Assembly (NCBI RefSeq): GCF_029504575.1
Contig: NZ_JAQFII010000001.1
Coordinates: 5,463,001-5,527,000, forward strand
Source: Streptomyces sp. SPB162
GTDB taxonomy: Bacteria; Actinomycetota; Actinomycetes; Streptomycetales; Streptomycetaceae
Direction: 5' to 3'
Length of the DNA stretch: 64,000 bases
Below, in pieces: positions 1 to 8,254 of this stretch (position 1 is the stretch's first letter; each line of letters begins with the position of its first letter). The notes under the pieces were generated by a model. The model ran no database searches. It saw only the letters and a list, made by a program, of their open reading frames with translations, and was not told the origin of the DNA. The position numbers were made by a program, and so were the translations under genes.

Positions 1-39
1 ACGTCCGGTTTCTGACGACGTTGCGGACGGAGTGACCGG

Positions 40-85
40 GGCGTCCGGTGCGGCGGGGCATCTGGGTCCCACCGCACCGGACGCC
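40..85. terminator. Hairpin at left edge, probable terminator
   Basis: A perfect 14-bp inverted repeat (arms 40-53 and 72-85, arm GGCGTCCGGTGCGG) encloses an 18-nt loop. It probably ends transcription of a gene lying left of the window. There is no U-tract, as is common for Streptomyces hairpin terminators. Positions 1-305 hold no convincing coding sequence. Confidence 0.5.
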
Positions 86-110
86 GTCGGTCCGGTACGT
101 GCCGAGACGG

Positions 111-146
111 CGCACCGCTCCTCGGCGGCGCACCGCTCCTCGGCGG
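111..146. repeat. 18-bp tandem duplication
   Basis: The 18-mer CGCACCGCTCCTCGGCGG occurs twice in direct contact (111-128 and 129-146). It lies in non-coding sequence and looks like simple slippage. No function is apparent. Confidence 0.7.
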
Positions 147-240
147 CGCGCCTCGCCGGGGCGATCCACCGGCCGGGACTGACGCGTTCCTGAGAGCCAC
201 GCCCCGGAACAGCTACGGGGTGCGGCCTCCGGCCTCGCCG

Positions 241-277
241 TGCGGGGCTGCTCGTCGATCCGACGAGCAGCCCCGCA
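241..277. terminator. Terminator of the TetR gene
   Basis: A perfect 17-bp stem (241-257 with 261-277) has a 3-nt loop ATC. It sits 28 nt beyond the stop of the leftward TetR gene at 306 and is symmetrical enough to work in both directions. Confidence 0.7.
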
Positions 278-305
278 TTCGTTGTCCCGGCGGGGTGGTC
301 GCCGG

Positions 306-938
306 TCAGCGGATGGCTGCCAGGCCGCCCAGGAGCAGGGTGGTGAAGGTCCGGGCCCAGGTGGGGTCCACCGGTTCGCCGCTGACGAGGGTGCGGTGGA
401 CCACCGCGCCGGCGATGACGTCGAAGATGAGGTCGATCTGGGTGGCGGCGTCGGTGCCGTCGGGGCCTTGCGAGGGCTCGTCCGGGGGGAGTTCGCCGCG
501 GTCCTGGGCGCGGCGGCGGCCGAGGACCACGAGGCGCTTCTGGCGGTCGACGATGGCCTCGCGGATCCGCAGCCGCAGGGCGTCGTCGTGGGTGGACTCG
601 GCGACGACGGCCATCAGGGCCGTCCTGGCCTCGGGCAGCGCCAGCAGCGCCGCGAACTGCAGCACCACGTCCTCGATGTCGGCCTGGAGGCTTCCGCGGT
701 CGGGCAGCTCCAGTTCGTCGAAGAGCACCGCGACGGCATCGACGACCAGCTCGTTCTTGCCCGCCCAGCGCCGGTAGAGGGTGGTCTTGGCGACACCGGC
801 CCGGGTGGCGACGTCGCCCATCGTCAGCTTGCCCCAACCCAGTTCGACCAGGGCGGCCCGGGTGGCTTCCAGGATCGCGTGGTCGGCGTCGGCGCTGCGG
901 GGGCGGCCGGTCCTCTTCGCTGAAGTGCCGTTGTGCAT
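306..938 (-). CDS. TetR/AcrR family transcriptional regulator
   Basis: This is a one-component DNA-binding regulator of 210 residues. A TetR helix-turn-helix spans about residues 38-60, with the typical GDVATRAGVAKTTLYRRWAGK signature. The rest is a ligand-binding, dimerising helical domain whose ligand cannot be predicted. I chose the ATG at 938 because the upstream in-frame ATG at 950 would add only four residues; neither has a strong ribosome site. A perfect 8-1-8 palindrome lies about 110 bp upstream (1048-1064) and is a likely operator. The divergent neighbour is the thioredoxin-fold/TPR gene, so that gene is one possible target. The gene ends in a strong hairpin. Confidence 0.85.
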   Translation of the reverse strand: MHNGTSAKRTGRPRSADADHAILEATRAALVELGWGKLTMGDVATRAGVAKTTLYRRWAGKNELVVDAVAVLFDELELPDRGSLQADIEDVVLQFAALLALPEARTALMAVVAESTHDDALRLRIREAIVDRQKRLVVLGRRRAQDRGELPPDEPSQGPDGTDAATQIDLIFDVIAGAVVHRTLVSGEPVDPTWARTFTTLLLGGLAAIR

Positions 939-1047
939 GGCTGGGACCATACCGGCCAGTACGTCGAGGGGCCCGCGACCGCACCGTGACCGGGATCACG
1001 TCGCCCGACGGGGTTGGCGCTTGCGGGGATTGGACATTCAGCAGTTA

Positions 1048-1064
1048 CGCTACGACTCGTAGCG
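1048..1064. promoter_or_regulatory. Perfect palindrome, candidate TetR operator
   Basis: CGCTACGA-C-TCGTAGCG is a perfect 8-1-8 inverted repeat in the 273-bp divergent region between the TetR gene and the thioredoxin-fold gene. Its size and symmetry fit TetR-family operators. Binding by the adjacent regulator is inferred from position only. Confidence 0.5.
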
Positions 1065-1211
1065 AAAGAGCGATGACCACTGGCGCAGGTGGGGACCCAC
1101 GCCGAGAAGGACACTCTTGAACAGCGGTGAACGCTCCCGGCTGTCCGCGATCCGGCGGAGCGGCCGGGGGCCGTTCACACTTTTTCACGACGAGGGGGGA
1201 GGATTGACCTC

Positions 1212-2180
1212 ATGCAGCCACGGAACATGTCCATGAGCGGCGTGGTCGACCTCGCCGCGCTGAAGGCGGCCGGTGAGGCCAAGGCGAAGGCCGAGCAGGC
1301 CAGGGCACAACGGCAGGACGCCGGTGCCCCCGCCCCTTCCGCCGCCTCCCCGCTCGTCATCGACGTCACCGAGGAGACTTTCGAGAGCGCGGTACTGCAG
1401 CGCTCCTCCGAGGTCCCGGTCGTCATCAGCTTCTGGGCCGAACAGGCCGAGCAGAGCAAGCAGCTCAACGAGACGCTGGAGCGACTGGTCGGCGAGTACG
1501 CCGGCCGCCTGCTCCTCGCGCGCGCTGACGTCTACGCGAACCAGCTGCTGTTCCAGCAGTTCGGCGCCCAGGGCGTGCCGGCCGTCTTCGCGGTGCTCGC
1601 CGGTCAGGCGATGCCACTCTTCCAGGGCGCGGCCGCCGACGACCAGATCCGCGAGGTGCTGGACCAGCTGATCGCCGTCGGTGAGCAGCGCTTCGGCATC
1701 GTCGGCACTCCCGTCGAGGCGGGCGCGGCTCCGGCCGCCGCCCCCGAGCCCCGGCCCGCCACCCCGCAGGAGCTGGCCCTGTCCGCCGCGCACGACGCGC
1801 TGGACGCGGGCGACCTGGGTGGCGCCGTCCAGGCGTACCGGAACGTGCTGTCGACCGAACCGGCCAACGCCGAGGCAAAGCTGGGCCTGGCCCAGGCCGA
1901 ACTGCTGCAGCGGGTGCAGGACGCCGACCAGCAGGCGGTCCGCAAGGCCGCGGCCGACGACCCGACCGACGTGCCGGCCCAGCTGGCCGCCGCGGATCTC
2001 GACCTCGTCGGCGGACATGTCGAGGACGCCTTCGGGCGGCTCGTGGACACCGTCCGCCGTACGGCCGGTGACGACCGGGACGCCGCGCGGCTGCGTCTGC
2101 TGGAACTCTTCGACGTCATCGGCACCGACGACCCCCGCGTGGTTACAGCGCGTGTAGCACTGGCTCGCGTCCTGTTCTGA
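1212..2180 (+). CDS. Thioredoxin-fold/TPR protein without CxxC (YbbN/CnoX-like)
   Basis: The 322-residue protein has a thioredoxin-like domain (about residues 48-155) followed by an Ala-rich linker and TPR-type helices (about 190-322). This is the layout of YbbN/CnoX co-chaperones. Where thioredoxins have WCGPC, this protein reads WAEQAEQS (W at about residue 75), so both active-site cysteines are missing and it should not act as a dithiol oxidoreductase. The cis-proline region (GVPAVF, about residue 121) is kept. A holdase or adaptor role is inferred from the family. The ATG at 1212 follows a GGGGGAGG ribosome site. It is a cytoplasmic, single-gene unit closed by a hairpin. Confidence 0.8.
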   Translation: MQPRNMSMSGVVDLAALKAAGEAKAKAEQARAQRQDAGAPAPSAASPLVIDVTEETFESAVLQRSSEVPVVISFWAEQAEQSKQLNETLERLVGEYAGRLLLARADVYANQLLFQQFGAQGVPAVFAVLAGQAMPLFQGAAADDQIREVLDQLIAVGEQRFGIVGTPVEAGAAPAAAPEPRPATPQELALSAAHDALDAGDLGGAVQAYRNVLSTEPANAEAKLGLAQAELLQRVQDADQQAVRKAAADDPTDVPAQLAAADLDLVGGHVEDAFGRLVDTVRRTAGDDRDAARLRLLELFDVIGTDDPRVVTARVALARVLF

Positions 2181-2202
2181 CCGCGGCTGATTCCGTGATT
2201 CG

Positions 2203-2241
2203 GCGACCGCACTTTACGCAATCGTGATGAAGTGCGGTCGC
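2203..2241. terminator. Terminator after the thioredoxin-fold gene
   Basis: A perfect 12-bp stem GCGACCGCACTT (2203-2214 with 2230-2241) with a 15-nt loop starts 22 nt after the stop codon at 2180. Confidence 0.65.
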
Positions 2242-2786
2242 TGTCACGTCGGGTGAAAGATCGCCACCTCTTCGTACGGCAATCTTCTCCTTTGTCGGAT
2301 ATTCACACCCTCGTCGCAACTACGCTGCGTTATATCGCGACGTTAGATGATCGCGCTCCCGTCATCCTTCCGTTACTCGCTAGTAACGAGACCTCTTGTG
2401 CAGCGGCTGGGAATGGACCACCATCGGCCAAGCTCGGTCCTGTACCCCCGACCATCCGACAGCCAGTCGGCACGGCTGGGGGCGACCCTCGGCGGAAGCC
2501 GGGGGAGGGTCCCCACCGAGTGGGAGCGCGCGGCGAACGTGTCGGCGCTTCCGGACAGGGGGGTCTCTGCCCACCCAGCAGGGCCTGTCCAGCAGGTTGC
2601 GCGAGAGCGTGGCCAGTGGTTGTCGCTCGGGGGTGATCGCTGATGAATCGGACTGTGCCGTCCGCATACCCGCGGACCGGCCTCCGGTGACGGCGCTCCC
2701 TTTCCCGAGGACGTAGCTCTTCTCCCCATCCCGGCCCCGGATCTCCATATCCGGCCGGATGTGTACGTCCGATCAGGAGGAAAGTC
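2242..2786 (+). promoter_or_regulatory. Non-coding leader of the DUF6230 gene
   Basis: About 545 bp without a credible gene. The part at 2280-2400 is clearly richer in A+T than its surroundings, as promoters often are. It holds a 7-4-7 inverted repeat CGTTACT-CGCT-AGTAACG (2371-2388) and, just before the start codon, a 6-6-6 repeat CCGGAT/ATCCGG (2737-2754). The ribosome site AGGAGGAAAG lies next to the ATG at 2787. No promoter hexamers could be fixed with confidence. Confidence 0.4.
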
Positions 2787-3440
2787 ATGGAGTCGGTCGT
2801 TAGAGGCGGCACCAAGTGGAAGCGGTTCGCCGTTGTCATGGTGCCGAGTGTTGCTGCCACGGCAGTGATCGGTGTGGCGCTCGCCCAGGGCGCGCTCGCG
2901 GCGTCGTTCGCGGTGTCGGGCCAGAGTTTCAAGGTCTCCGCCGAGCGTCTCGACGGTGAGGGCTTCGTCCAGTACGGCGGTCTTGACGCCCACTCCGGCG
3001 GGGGCGCCCCGGAGGCGGTCGCCGTCTCGGGCTTCAAGAAGGCCTACATCACCAAGATGTGCCAGTCCGTGGTCGTGCCGGTTCCCGGCTTCGGCCCCGT
3101 CTCGCTCAACCTGCACGCAGGTATGAAGGGCGACAACGGCGCAAACAAGGACCAGCGGGTCGAGGCCGACAACCTCTACATCGACCTGAACCAGCTCGAC
3201 GCGGACGCCGAGTTCCAGGACATCAACATCGGTGTCGCGGCAGGCTCGACCAACAAGGCCCAGGGCCCGGCGACGACGCCTGGCCAGGGCGGTCCCGCCC
3301 TGGTGAACAGCTTCGCGCAGGAGGCCCGTACGGCCACCCTGACCGACGTGAAGCAGACCGCCTGGGCGACCAGCGCGGGCACCTTCAAGCTCAAGGGCCT
3401 CAGCATGTCGGTCAAGGCCGGCACGCAGGAGTGCTACTAA
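2787..3440 (+). CDS. DUF6230 family exported or membrane-anchored protein
   Basis: The 217-residue protein starts with a basic N-terminus (WKRFAVV) and a hydrophobic helix (about residues 14-38) that could be a signal peptide or membrane anchor. A soluble, beta-rich domain follows and contains two cysteines (KMCQS and the C-terminal ECY), possibly a disulfide. It matches the actinobacterial DUF6230 family, older records of which are labelled cholesterol esterase without support; no GxSxG hydrolase motif is visible. It heads a trio with the DUF6114 and Thr/Pro/Ala-rich genes, which suggests a shared envelope role. The AGGAGG ribosome site is strong, and a hairpin after the stop may reduce expression of the next genes. 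Confidence 0.8.
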   Translation: MESVVRGGTKWKRFAVVMVPSVAATAVIGVALAQGALAASFAVSGQSFKVSAERLDGEGFVQYGGLDAHSGGGAPEAVAVSGFKKAYITKMCQSVVVPVPGFGPVSLNLHAGMKGDNGANKDQRVEADNLYIDLNQLDADAEFQDINIGVAAGSTNKAQGPATTPGQGGPALVNSFAQEARTATLTDVKQTAWATSAGTFKLKGLSMSVKAGTQECY

Positions 3441-3451
3441 GCACTTGAAAG

Positions 3452-3484
3452 GCCGGGTGCGGGGCATGGCGCCCCGCACCCGGC
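3452..3484 (+). terminator. Intra-operon hairpin between DUF6230 and DUF6114
   Basis: A perfect 14-bp stem GCCGGGTGCGGGGC (3452-3465 with 3471-3484) with a 5-nt loop lies 11 nt after the DUF6230 stop. Placed between co-directional genes, it may act as a partial terminator or as a 3' stabiliser that keeps DUF6230 mRNA more abundant. Confidence 0.65.
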
Positions 3485-3532
3485 TCGCCTCCAACTTTTT
3501 TGGCGCAAAAGCCAGTCCCAGGGAGCTGTTCC

Positions 3533-4108
3533 ATGAGTGCCGAGTCGCCAGGGCTGCGTAGTCACCAACCAAATGCCTTCCACACCGCCCACACGGGGTT
3601 CCGCAACTGGCGGTGGCAGCGGCCGTTCTGGGCGGGCCTGCTGACCCTCCTGGGTGGTATCCCCATCGCGTACTTCCCGTACGCGAACATGACGCTCGGC
3701 CAGCTCACCGTGCGGATGTCCACGACCGCCGGCGCCGGTTCGCTGGTCATCGGCATCCTGCTGATGGTGCTCGGTCTGACGATGTGGTTCCAGCCGCTCG
3801 TGCGCATCTTCGCGGGTGTGGCCGCGATCCTGCTGGCACTGGTGTCCATCCCGGTTTCCAACTTCGGTGGGTTCCTGATCGGCTTCCTGCTGGCTCTGAT
3901 CGGTGGATCGCTCGCCGTTGCCTGGGCTCCCGGTGTTCCGGCGGCCGCCGAGCCGGAGAAGGCCCCCGAAGCGCCCCTCGGCGCGTATGTCGACGATGAC
4001 GCCGCGGTACCGCAGCAGCAGGCGTACGCACCGCAGATGGAGAAGCACGCGACGTCGCCGGGCGCCGGCACGGACGACGAGACGACCAACGACCATAGGA
4101 GGGCGTAG
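3533..4108 (+). CDS. DUF6114 family integral membrane protein
   Basis: The 191-residue protein has about four hydrophobic segments between residues 25 and 135 (for example the stretches around FWAGLLTLLGG, LVIGILLMVLG and IAAILLALVSI), then a charged, Ala/Glu/Pro-rich cytoplasmic or exposed tail. I chose the ATG at 3533 because it follows GGGAG at good spacing; an in-frame TTG at 3500 lacks such a site. The stop codon overlaps the GTG of the next gene by one base, so the two are translationally coupled. Function is unknown; neighbouring DUF6230 and the exported repeat protein suggest an envelope complex. Confidence 0.8.
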   Translation: MSAESPGLRSHQPNAFHTAHTGFRNWRWQRPFWAGLLTLLGGIPIAYFPYANMTLGQLTVRMSTTAGAGSLVIGILLMVLGLTMWFQPLVRIFAGVAAILLALVSIPVSNFGGFLIGFLLALIGGSLAVAWAPGVPAAAEPEKAPEAPLGAYVDDDAAVPQQQAYAPQMEKHATSPGAGTDDETTNDHRRA

Positions 4109-5418
4109 TGCGGGGTGACGAGGCTCTGCCGGCCCACGGCGACGGACCCCGTACGAGATTGGCACCGCGCCACGCGGCGCCGCGCAAGTCGCTCTTCACC
4201 AAGCTCCAGATGCCCGCGGGCAAGGCGATAGCCATCGCCGCGATGCCCACGGCGGTACTGATGGGCATGGGTATAACACCGCATCTCGCGCTCGCCGACG
4301 AGATGCCGAAGAACCCGTACGCTCCCGGCCCGTGTGTCACCCAGTCCGACACGCCCGCCCCGGACGCCACCACCACGAAGCCGAGCACGAAGCCCTCCAC
4401 GTCGGAGAGCGCCGCGCCGAGCACCAAGCCCGCTTCCTCGCCCAGCCCGTCGGCGAGCACGGCCGAGCCGCAGACCGCCGTTAAGGCGCTGCCGAAGACC
4501 GTGCCCACGACCGCGCCCGCGACCGCCGCGAAGGCCGCGCCGAAGAGCGCACCCGCCGCCGCCGCTCCGAGCACGGCCCCGAAGGCGACGCCCAGCCCGA
4601 CGAAGTCCGTCAACCCGTGGGACCCGCTGGGTGTCGGCGACGCGATCAAGGACGTCCTCGGTCTGAACAAGACCGCCACCCCGACGACGGCGCCCACCAC
4701 CGCGCCGACGACGGCGGCGCCGACGACCGCGCCCACGACGGCGCCGACCAAGGCCCCGAGCACGACCCCCGCCAAGACTCCGGCGGCGAAGTCGTCCTCC
4801 CCGGCCGCCCTGGCCGAGAAGTCCGTCAAGGCCGTGGACGACGCGACGGACCAGCCGGCGCCCGCGAAGTCCGCCACCGCCACCGCCACGCCGTCGGCGA
4901 GCCCGAGCCCTACGGACGGCAAGACCCCGTTCCCGTGCCCGACGCACGACGCCAAGGCACTGGCCGACGCCGCGTACGAGAAGACCCCCGCGCCGCTGCC
5001 GGACCAGCCCTGGTACCTGGAATCCAGCATGCTGACGCTGAAGGGCCTGGACTACAAGGGCATCGTCGAGGTCAGGACGGCCGGCGGCGTGGTGAAGAAG
5101 GTCCTGAAGTTCACCGCGAGCTCGCTGGACATCAAGGACCTGCACCAGATCGTCAGCGCGGACGGGCACGTCTACCACGTGCAGGGACCCGGCACGACGT
5201 CGACGATCCAGAACGGCACGGTGACGATGTACACCGAGGAGCTGAAGGGCAACCTCTTCGGCCTCATCCCGGTGACGTTCAGCCCGGACACGCCGCCGCC
5301 GATCAACGTCCCGCTGGCGATCTTCACCAACGTCAAGATCCGCCAGGCCGGCCAGTTCGGCGGCACGCTGCACATCAAGAACCTGCACCAGACCATCACC
5401 GAGGGTTCGTACCCGTAA
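4108..5418 (+). CDS. Exported Thr/Pro/Ala-rich protein of the DUF6230/DUF6114 trio
   Basis: This 436-residue protein has a basic N-terminus and one hydrophobic segment (about residues 36-63, ending ALADE), consistent with a signal peptide or anchor. Residues of about 85-280 are low complexity, rich in Thr, Pro, Ala, Ser and Lys, with repeats of the APTTAPTT type; such stretches often span cell wall and can be glycosylated. The C-terminal domain of about 150 residues (from DQPWYLES onward) looks beta-rich and resembles in style the DUF6230 domain of the first trio gene, but I cannot name it. The GTG start overlaps the upstream TAG. No enzyme motif is seen. Confidence 0.7.
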   Translation: MRGDEALPAHGDGPRTRLAPRHAAPRKSLFTKLQMPAGKAIAIAAMPTAVLMGMGITPHLALADEMPKNPYAPGPCVTQSDTPAPDATTTKPSTKPSTSESAAPSTKPASSPSPSASTAEPQTAVKALPKTVPTTAPATAAKAAPKSAPAAAAPSTAPKATPSPTKSVNPWDPLGVGDAIKDVLGLNKTATPTTAPTTAPTTAAPTTAPTTAPTKAPSTTPAKTPAAKSSSPAALAEKSVKAVDDATDQPAPAKSATATATPSASPSPTDGKTPFPCPTHDAKALADAAYEKTPAPLPDQPWYLESSMLTLKGLDYKGIVEVRTAGGVVKKVLKFTASSLDIKDLHQIVSADGHVYHVQGPGTTSTIQNGTVTMYTEELKGNLFGLIPVTFSPDTPPPINVPLAIFTNVKIRQAGQFGGTLHIKNLHQTITEGSYP

Positions 5419-5455
5419 AGGGGAGCCCCCCACAAGCCCGTCCGGGAGCCGCAAG

Positions 5456-5500
5456 AACGCCGAGGGCGCCAACCCCACTGGGGTCGGCGCCCTCGGCGTT
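5456..5500. terminator. Bidirectional terminator before pyk
   Basis: A 15-bp perfect outer stem AACGCCGAGGGCGCC (5456-5470 with 5486-5500) continues after one mismatch into an inner 5-bp stem ACCCC/GGGGT with loop ACT. It separates two convergent genes (stop at 5418 and pyk stop at 5574). Confidence 0.75.
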
Positions 5501-5573
5501 TCCCGTGCCGCGCAACCGGCCCGCGACGCCTTGTGCGATGGCGTCGTGGGCCGGGGCGGGCGCGGCCGTGCGA

Positions 5574-7004
5574 CTACTTGCTGAGGTCGTCGCCCAGGTG
5601 GTGCACCCGGACCATGTTGGTGTTGCCGGGGACGCCGGGGGGCGAACCGGCGGTGATGATCACGGTGTCACCCGCGTTGTACTCCTTGAGCTTGAGCATC
5701 TCGGTGTCGACGACCTCCACCATGGCGTCGGTGTTGTCGACGTACGGGACCACGTACGTCTCGACGCCCCAGGTCAGCGCGAGCTGGTTGCGCGTCGAGG
5801 GGTCGGTGGTGAATGCCAGCACCGGGGCCGGGACGCGGTAGCGGGCCAGGCGGCGGGCGGTGTCGCCGGACTGGGTGAACGCGACCAGGGTCTTGGCGTC
5901 CAGGAAGTCGGCCAGCTCGGCGGCGGCACGGGCCACGGCGCCGCCCTGGGTGCGGGGCTTCTTGCCCGGCGCCAGCGGCTGCAGGCCGCGCTTGAGCAGC
6001 TCCTCCTCGGCGGCCTCGACGATGCGGGACATCGTCTTGACCGTGTCGATCGGGTACTTGCCCACGGAGGACTCGGCGGAGAGCATGACCGCGTCCGCGC
6101 CGTCGAGGATGGCGTTGGCGACGTCGGAGGCCTCGGCGCGGGTCGGGCGCGAGTTGGTGATCATCGACTCCATCATCTGGGTCGCGACGATCACCGGCTT
6201 GGCGTTGCGGCGGCAGAGCTCGATGAGCTGCTTCTGCACGACCGGCACCCGCTCCAGCGGGTACTCCACGGCGAGGTCGCCACGGGCGACCATGACCGCG
6301 TCGAAGGCCATGACGACGGCCTCCATGTTCTCGACCGCCTGCGGCTTCTCCACCTTGGCGATGACGGGGACCCGGCGGCCCTCCTCGTCCATGACGCGGT
6401 GGACGTCCTTGACGTCCGAGGCGTCGCGGACGAACGACAGGGCGACCATGTCGACGCCCATCGCCAGCGCGAAGCGCAGGTCCTCGATGTCCTTCTCGGA
6501 CAGCGCCGGGACGTTCACGGCCGCGCCGGGAAGGTTGATCCCCTTGTGGTCGGAGATCACGCCGCCCTCGACGACGAGACAGCGCACGCGCGGGCCCTCG
6601 ACCTCGATGACGCGCAGCGCGACGTTGCCGTCGTTGATCAGGATCGGGTCGCCCTTGCTGACATCGCCGGGCAGGCCCTTGTACGTGGTGCCGCAGATGG
6701 TCTTGTCGCCCGGGACCTCGTCCGCGGTGATGGTGAACTCGTCACCCGAGACCAGCTCGACGGGTCCGTCGGCGAACTTGGCCAGCCGGATCTTGGGGCC
6801 CTGCAGGTCGGCGAGGACGCCGATGGCGCGGCCGGTCTCCTCGGCGACCTTGCGCACCCGCTGGTAGCGCTCCTCGTGCTCGGCGTGTGTTCCGTGGCTG
6901 AAGTTGAAGCGGGCCACGTTCATGCCGGCCTCGGCCAGCGTCTTCAGCTGGTCGTAGGAGTCGACGGCGGGTCCCAGGGTGCAAACGATCTTTGCTCGGC
7001 GCAT
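5574..7004 (-). CDS. pyk: Pyruvate kinase
   Basis: Pyruvate kinase makes pyruvate and ATP from phosphoenolpyruvate and ADP in the last step of glycolysis. The 476-residue sequence is full length. Visible signatures are the N-terminal KIVCTLGPA, the substrate-loop region FNFSHGTHAEHEERY, DLQGPKIRL, the catalytic-lysine region IAKVEKPQAVENM, the metal site MVARGDLAVE and ATQMMESMI. The regulatory C-terminal domain is complete. Note GDLAVE rather than the usual GDLGVE. The ATG at 7004 begins MRRAKIV. It lies 67 nt downstream of ackA on the same strand, so Pta-AckA-Pyk form a carbon-overflow group around pyruvate and acetyl-CoA. Confidence 0.95.
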   Translation of the reverse strand: MRRAKIVCTLGPAVDSYDQLKTLAEAGMNVARFNFSHGTHAEHEERYQRVRKVAEETGRAIGVLADLQGPKIRLAKFADGPVELVSGDEFTITADEVPGDKTICGTTYKGLPGDVSKGDPILINDGNVALRVIEVEGPRVRCLVVEGGVISDHKGINLPGAAVNVPALSEKDIEDLRFALAMGVDMVALSFVRDASDVKDVHRVMDEEGRRVPVIAKVEKPQAVENMEAVVMAFDAVMVARGDLAVEYPLERVPVVQKQLIELCRRNAKPVIVATQMMESMITNSRPTRAEASDVANAILDGADAVMLSAESSVGKYPIDTVKTMSRIVEAAEEELLKRGLQPLAPGKKPRTQGGAVARAAAELADFLDAKTLVAFTQSGDTARRLARYRVPAPVLAFTTDPSTRNQLALTWGVETYVVPYVDNTDAMVEVVDTEMLKLKEYNAGDTVIITAGSPPGVPGNTNMVRVHHLGDDLSK

Positions 7005-7071
7005 GGGCGCAATCCTATCGGGTTTGTTCCGCTCCGGAATATTCCTGGGGCGTCTTGGGTATGAAGCGTGG

Positions 7072-8254
7072 TCAACGTCGGGCGAACGCGTAGGTGGCGC
7101 GGGCGATCTCGAGCTCCTCGTCGGTGGGGACCACGGCCACAGCGACGCTGCTGGTGTCCGTGGAGATCAGTCGCGCGACGTGGCCGCGGACGGCGTTGCG
7201 TACGCCGTCGATCTCGATGCCGAGGGCGCTCAGGCCCCGCAGGGCCGCCTCGCGCACCGCGGCGGAGTTCTCGCCGACCCCGGCGGTGAAGGGCGATGAC
7301 GTCCACTCGGCCCAGTACAGCGGTGTACGCGCCGACGTATTTGCGCAGGCGGTGCACGTAGATGTCGAACGCCAGCCGGGCGGCCTCGTCGCCCTCGGCC
7401 ATGCGGCGTCCGATCTCGCGCATGTCGTTGTCACCGCAGAGGCCCAGCAGGCCACTGCGTTTGTTGAGCAGGGTGTCGATCTCGTCCACCGTCATTCCAC
7501 CTACGCGCGCCAGGTGGAAGACTACCGCCGGGTCGACGTCGCCCGAACGGGTGCCCATGACCAGACCCTCCAGCGGCGTCAGGCCCATCGAGGTGTCCAC
7601 GCAGACCCCGCCCGCCACCGCGGAGGCCGAAGCGCCGTTCCCCAGATGCAGCACGATAACGTTGACCTGCGACGACTCCTTGCCCAGCAGCTTCGCGGCG
7701 GCGCGTGAGACGAACGCGTGCGAGGTGCCGTGGAAGCCGTAGCGCCGGATCCCGTGCTCGTCCGCCGTCGCGGTGTCGATCGCGTACCGGGCTGCGTACT
7801 CGGGGATCGTCGAGTGGAACGCGGTGTCGAAGACCGCGACCTGCGGCAGGTCAGGACGCAGCTCGCGGGCGACCTTGATGCCGGTGATGTTCGCCGGATT
7901 GTGCAGCGGGGCGAGCGGCACCAGCTCCTCGATCGCCGCGACGACCTCGTCGGTGATCAGCGTCGGCTCGGTGAAGCGGGTGCCGCCGTGCACCACGCGG
8001 TGGCCGACCGCCGCCAGCTCGGGGGAGTCCAGGCCGAGGCCCTGCCCGTCCAGCTCGTCGGCGATGATCCGCAGCGCCGCGTCGTGGTCGGCGACCTCGC
8101 CCTCACCGATCCGCTCGACGAGACCGGAGGCGAGCCGCGCGTCCGGGCCGGGAGCGACGGCCATGTCCAGCAGCTGGTACTTCACGGACGACGAGCCGGA
8201 ATTGAGGACGAGGACGTGGGACGGGGTGCCGCCCTGGCCGTCGGGGCTGCTCAC
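7072..8254 (-). pseudogene. ackA: Acetate kinase, frameshifted near its 3' end
   Basis: Acetate kinase interconverts acetyl phosphate plus ADP and acetate plus ATP. The N-terminal LVLNSGSSSVKYQLL, the HRVVHGG motif, GFHGTSHAFV, LHLGNGAS and MGTRSGDVDP are all present in one frame. The conserved FTAGVGENS segment and the C-terminus continue in another frame. The switch is at the GGG run 7291-7293 (plus strand): one extra base turns the ATC-GCC-TTC reading into ATC-GCC-CTT. With one base removed the product would be 393 residues, normal for the family. The GTG start at 8254 overlaps the pta stop by 4 nt. Either the base is a sequencing error or the enzyme has lost its C-terminal part. Confidence 0.85.

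Noticed and set aside
981-1000. GTGACCGGGATCAC near the TetR gene as a Crp site
   Set aside because: It has the spacing of a Crp box but lacks the G of GNCAC in the second half, and no promoter is evident next to it.
3562-5478. Arg/Gly-rich minus-strand frame of 638 codons
   Set aside because: It is antisense to the DUF6114 and repeat-protein genes; the Gly/Arg runs are the complement of Ala/Thr/Pro codons.
4617-7064. 815-codon plus-strand frame over the repeat protein and pyk
   Set aside because: It runs antisense to pyk and out of frame with the repeat protein, and is rich in Arg/Gly/Asp runs typical of GC-rich shadows.
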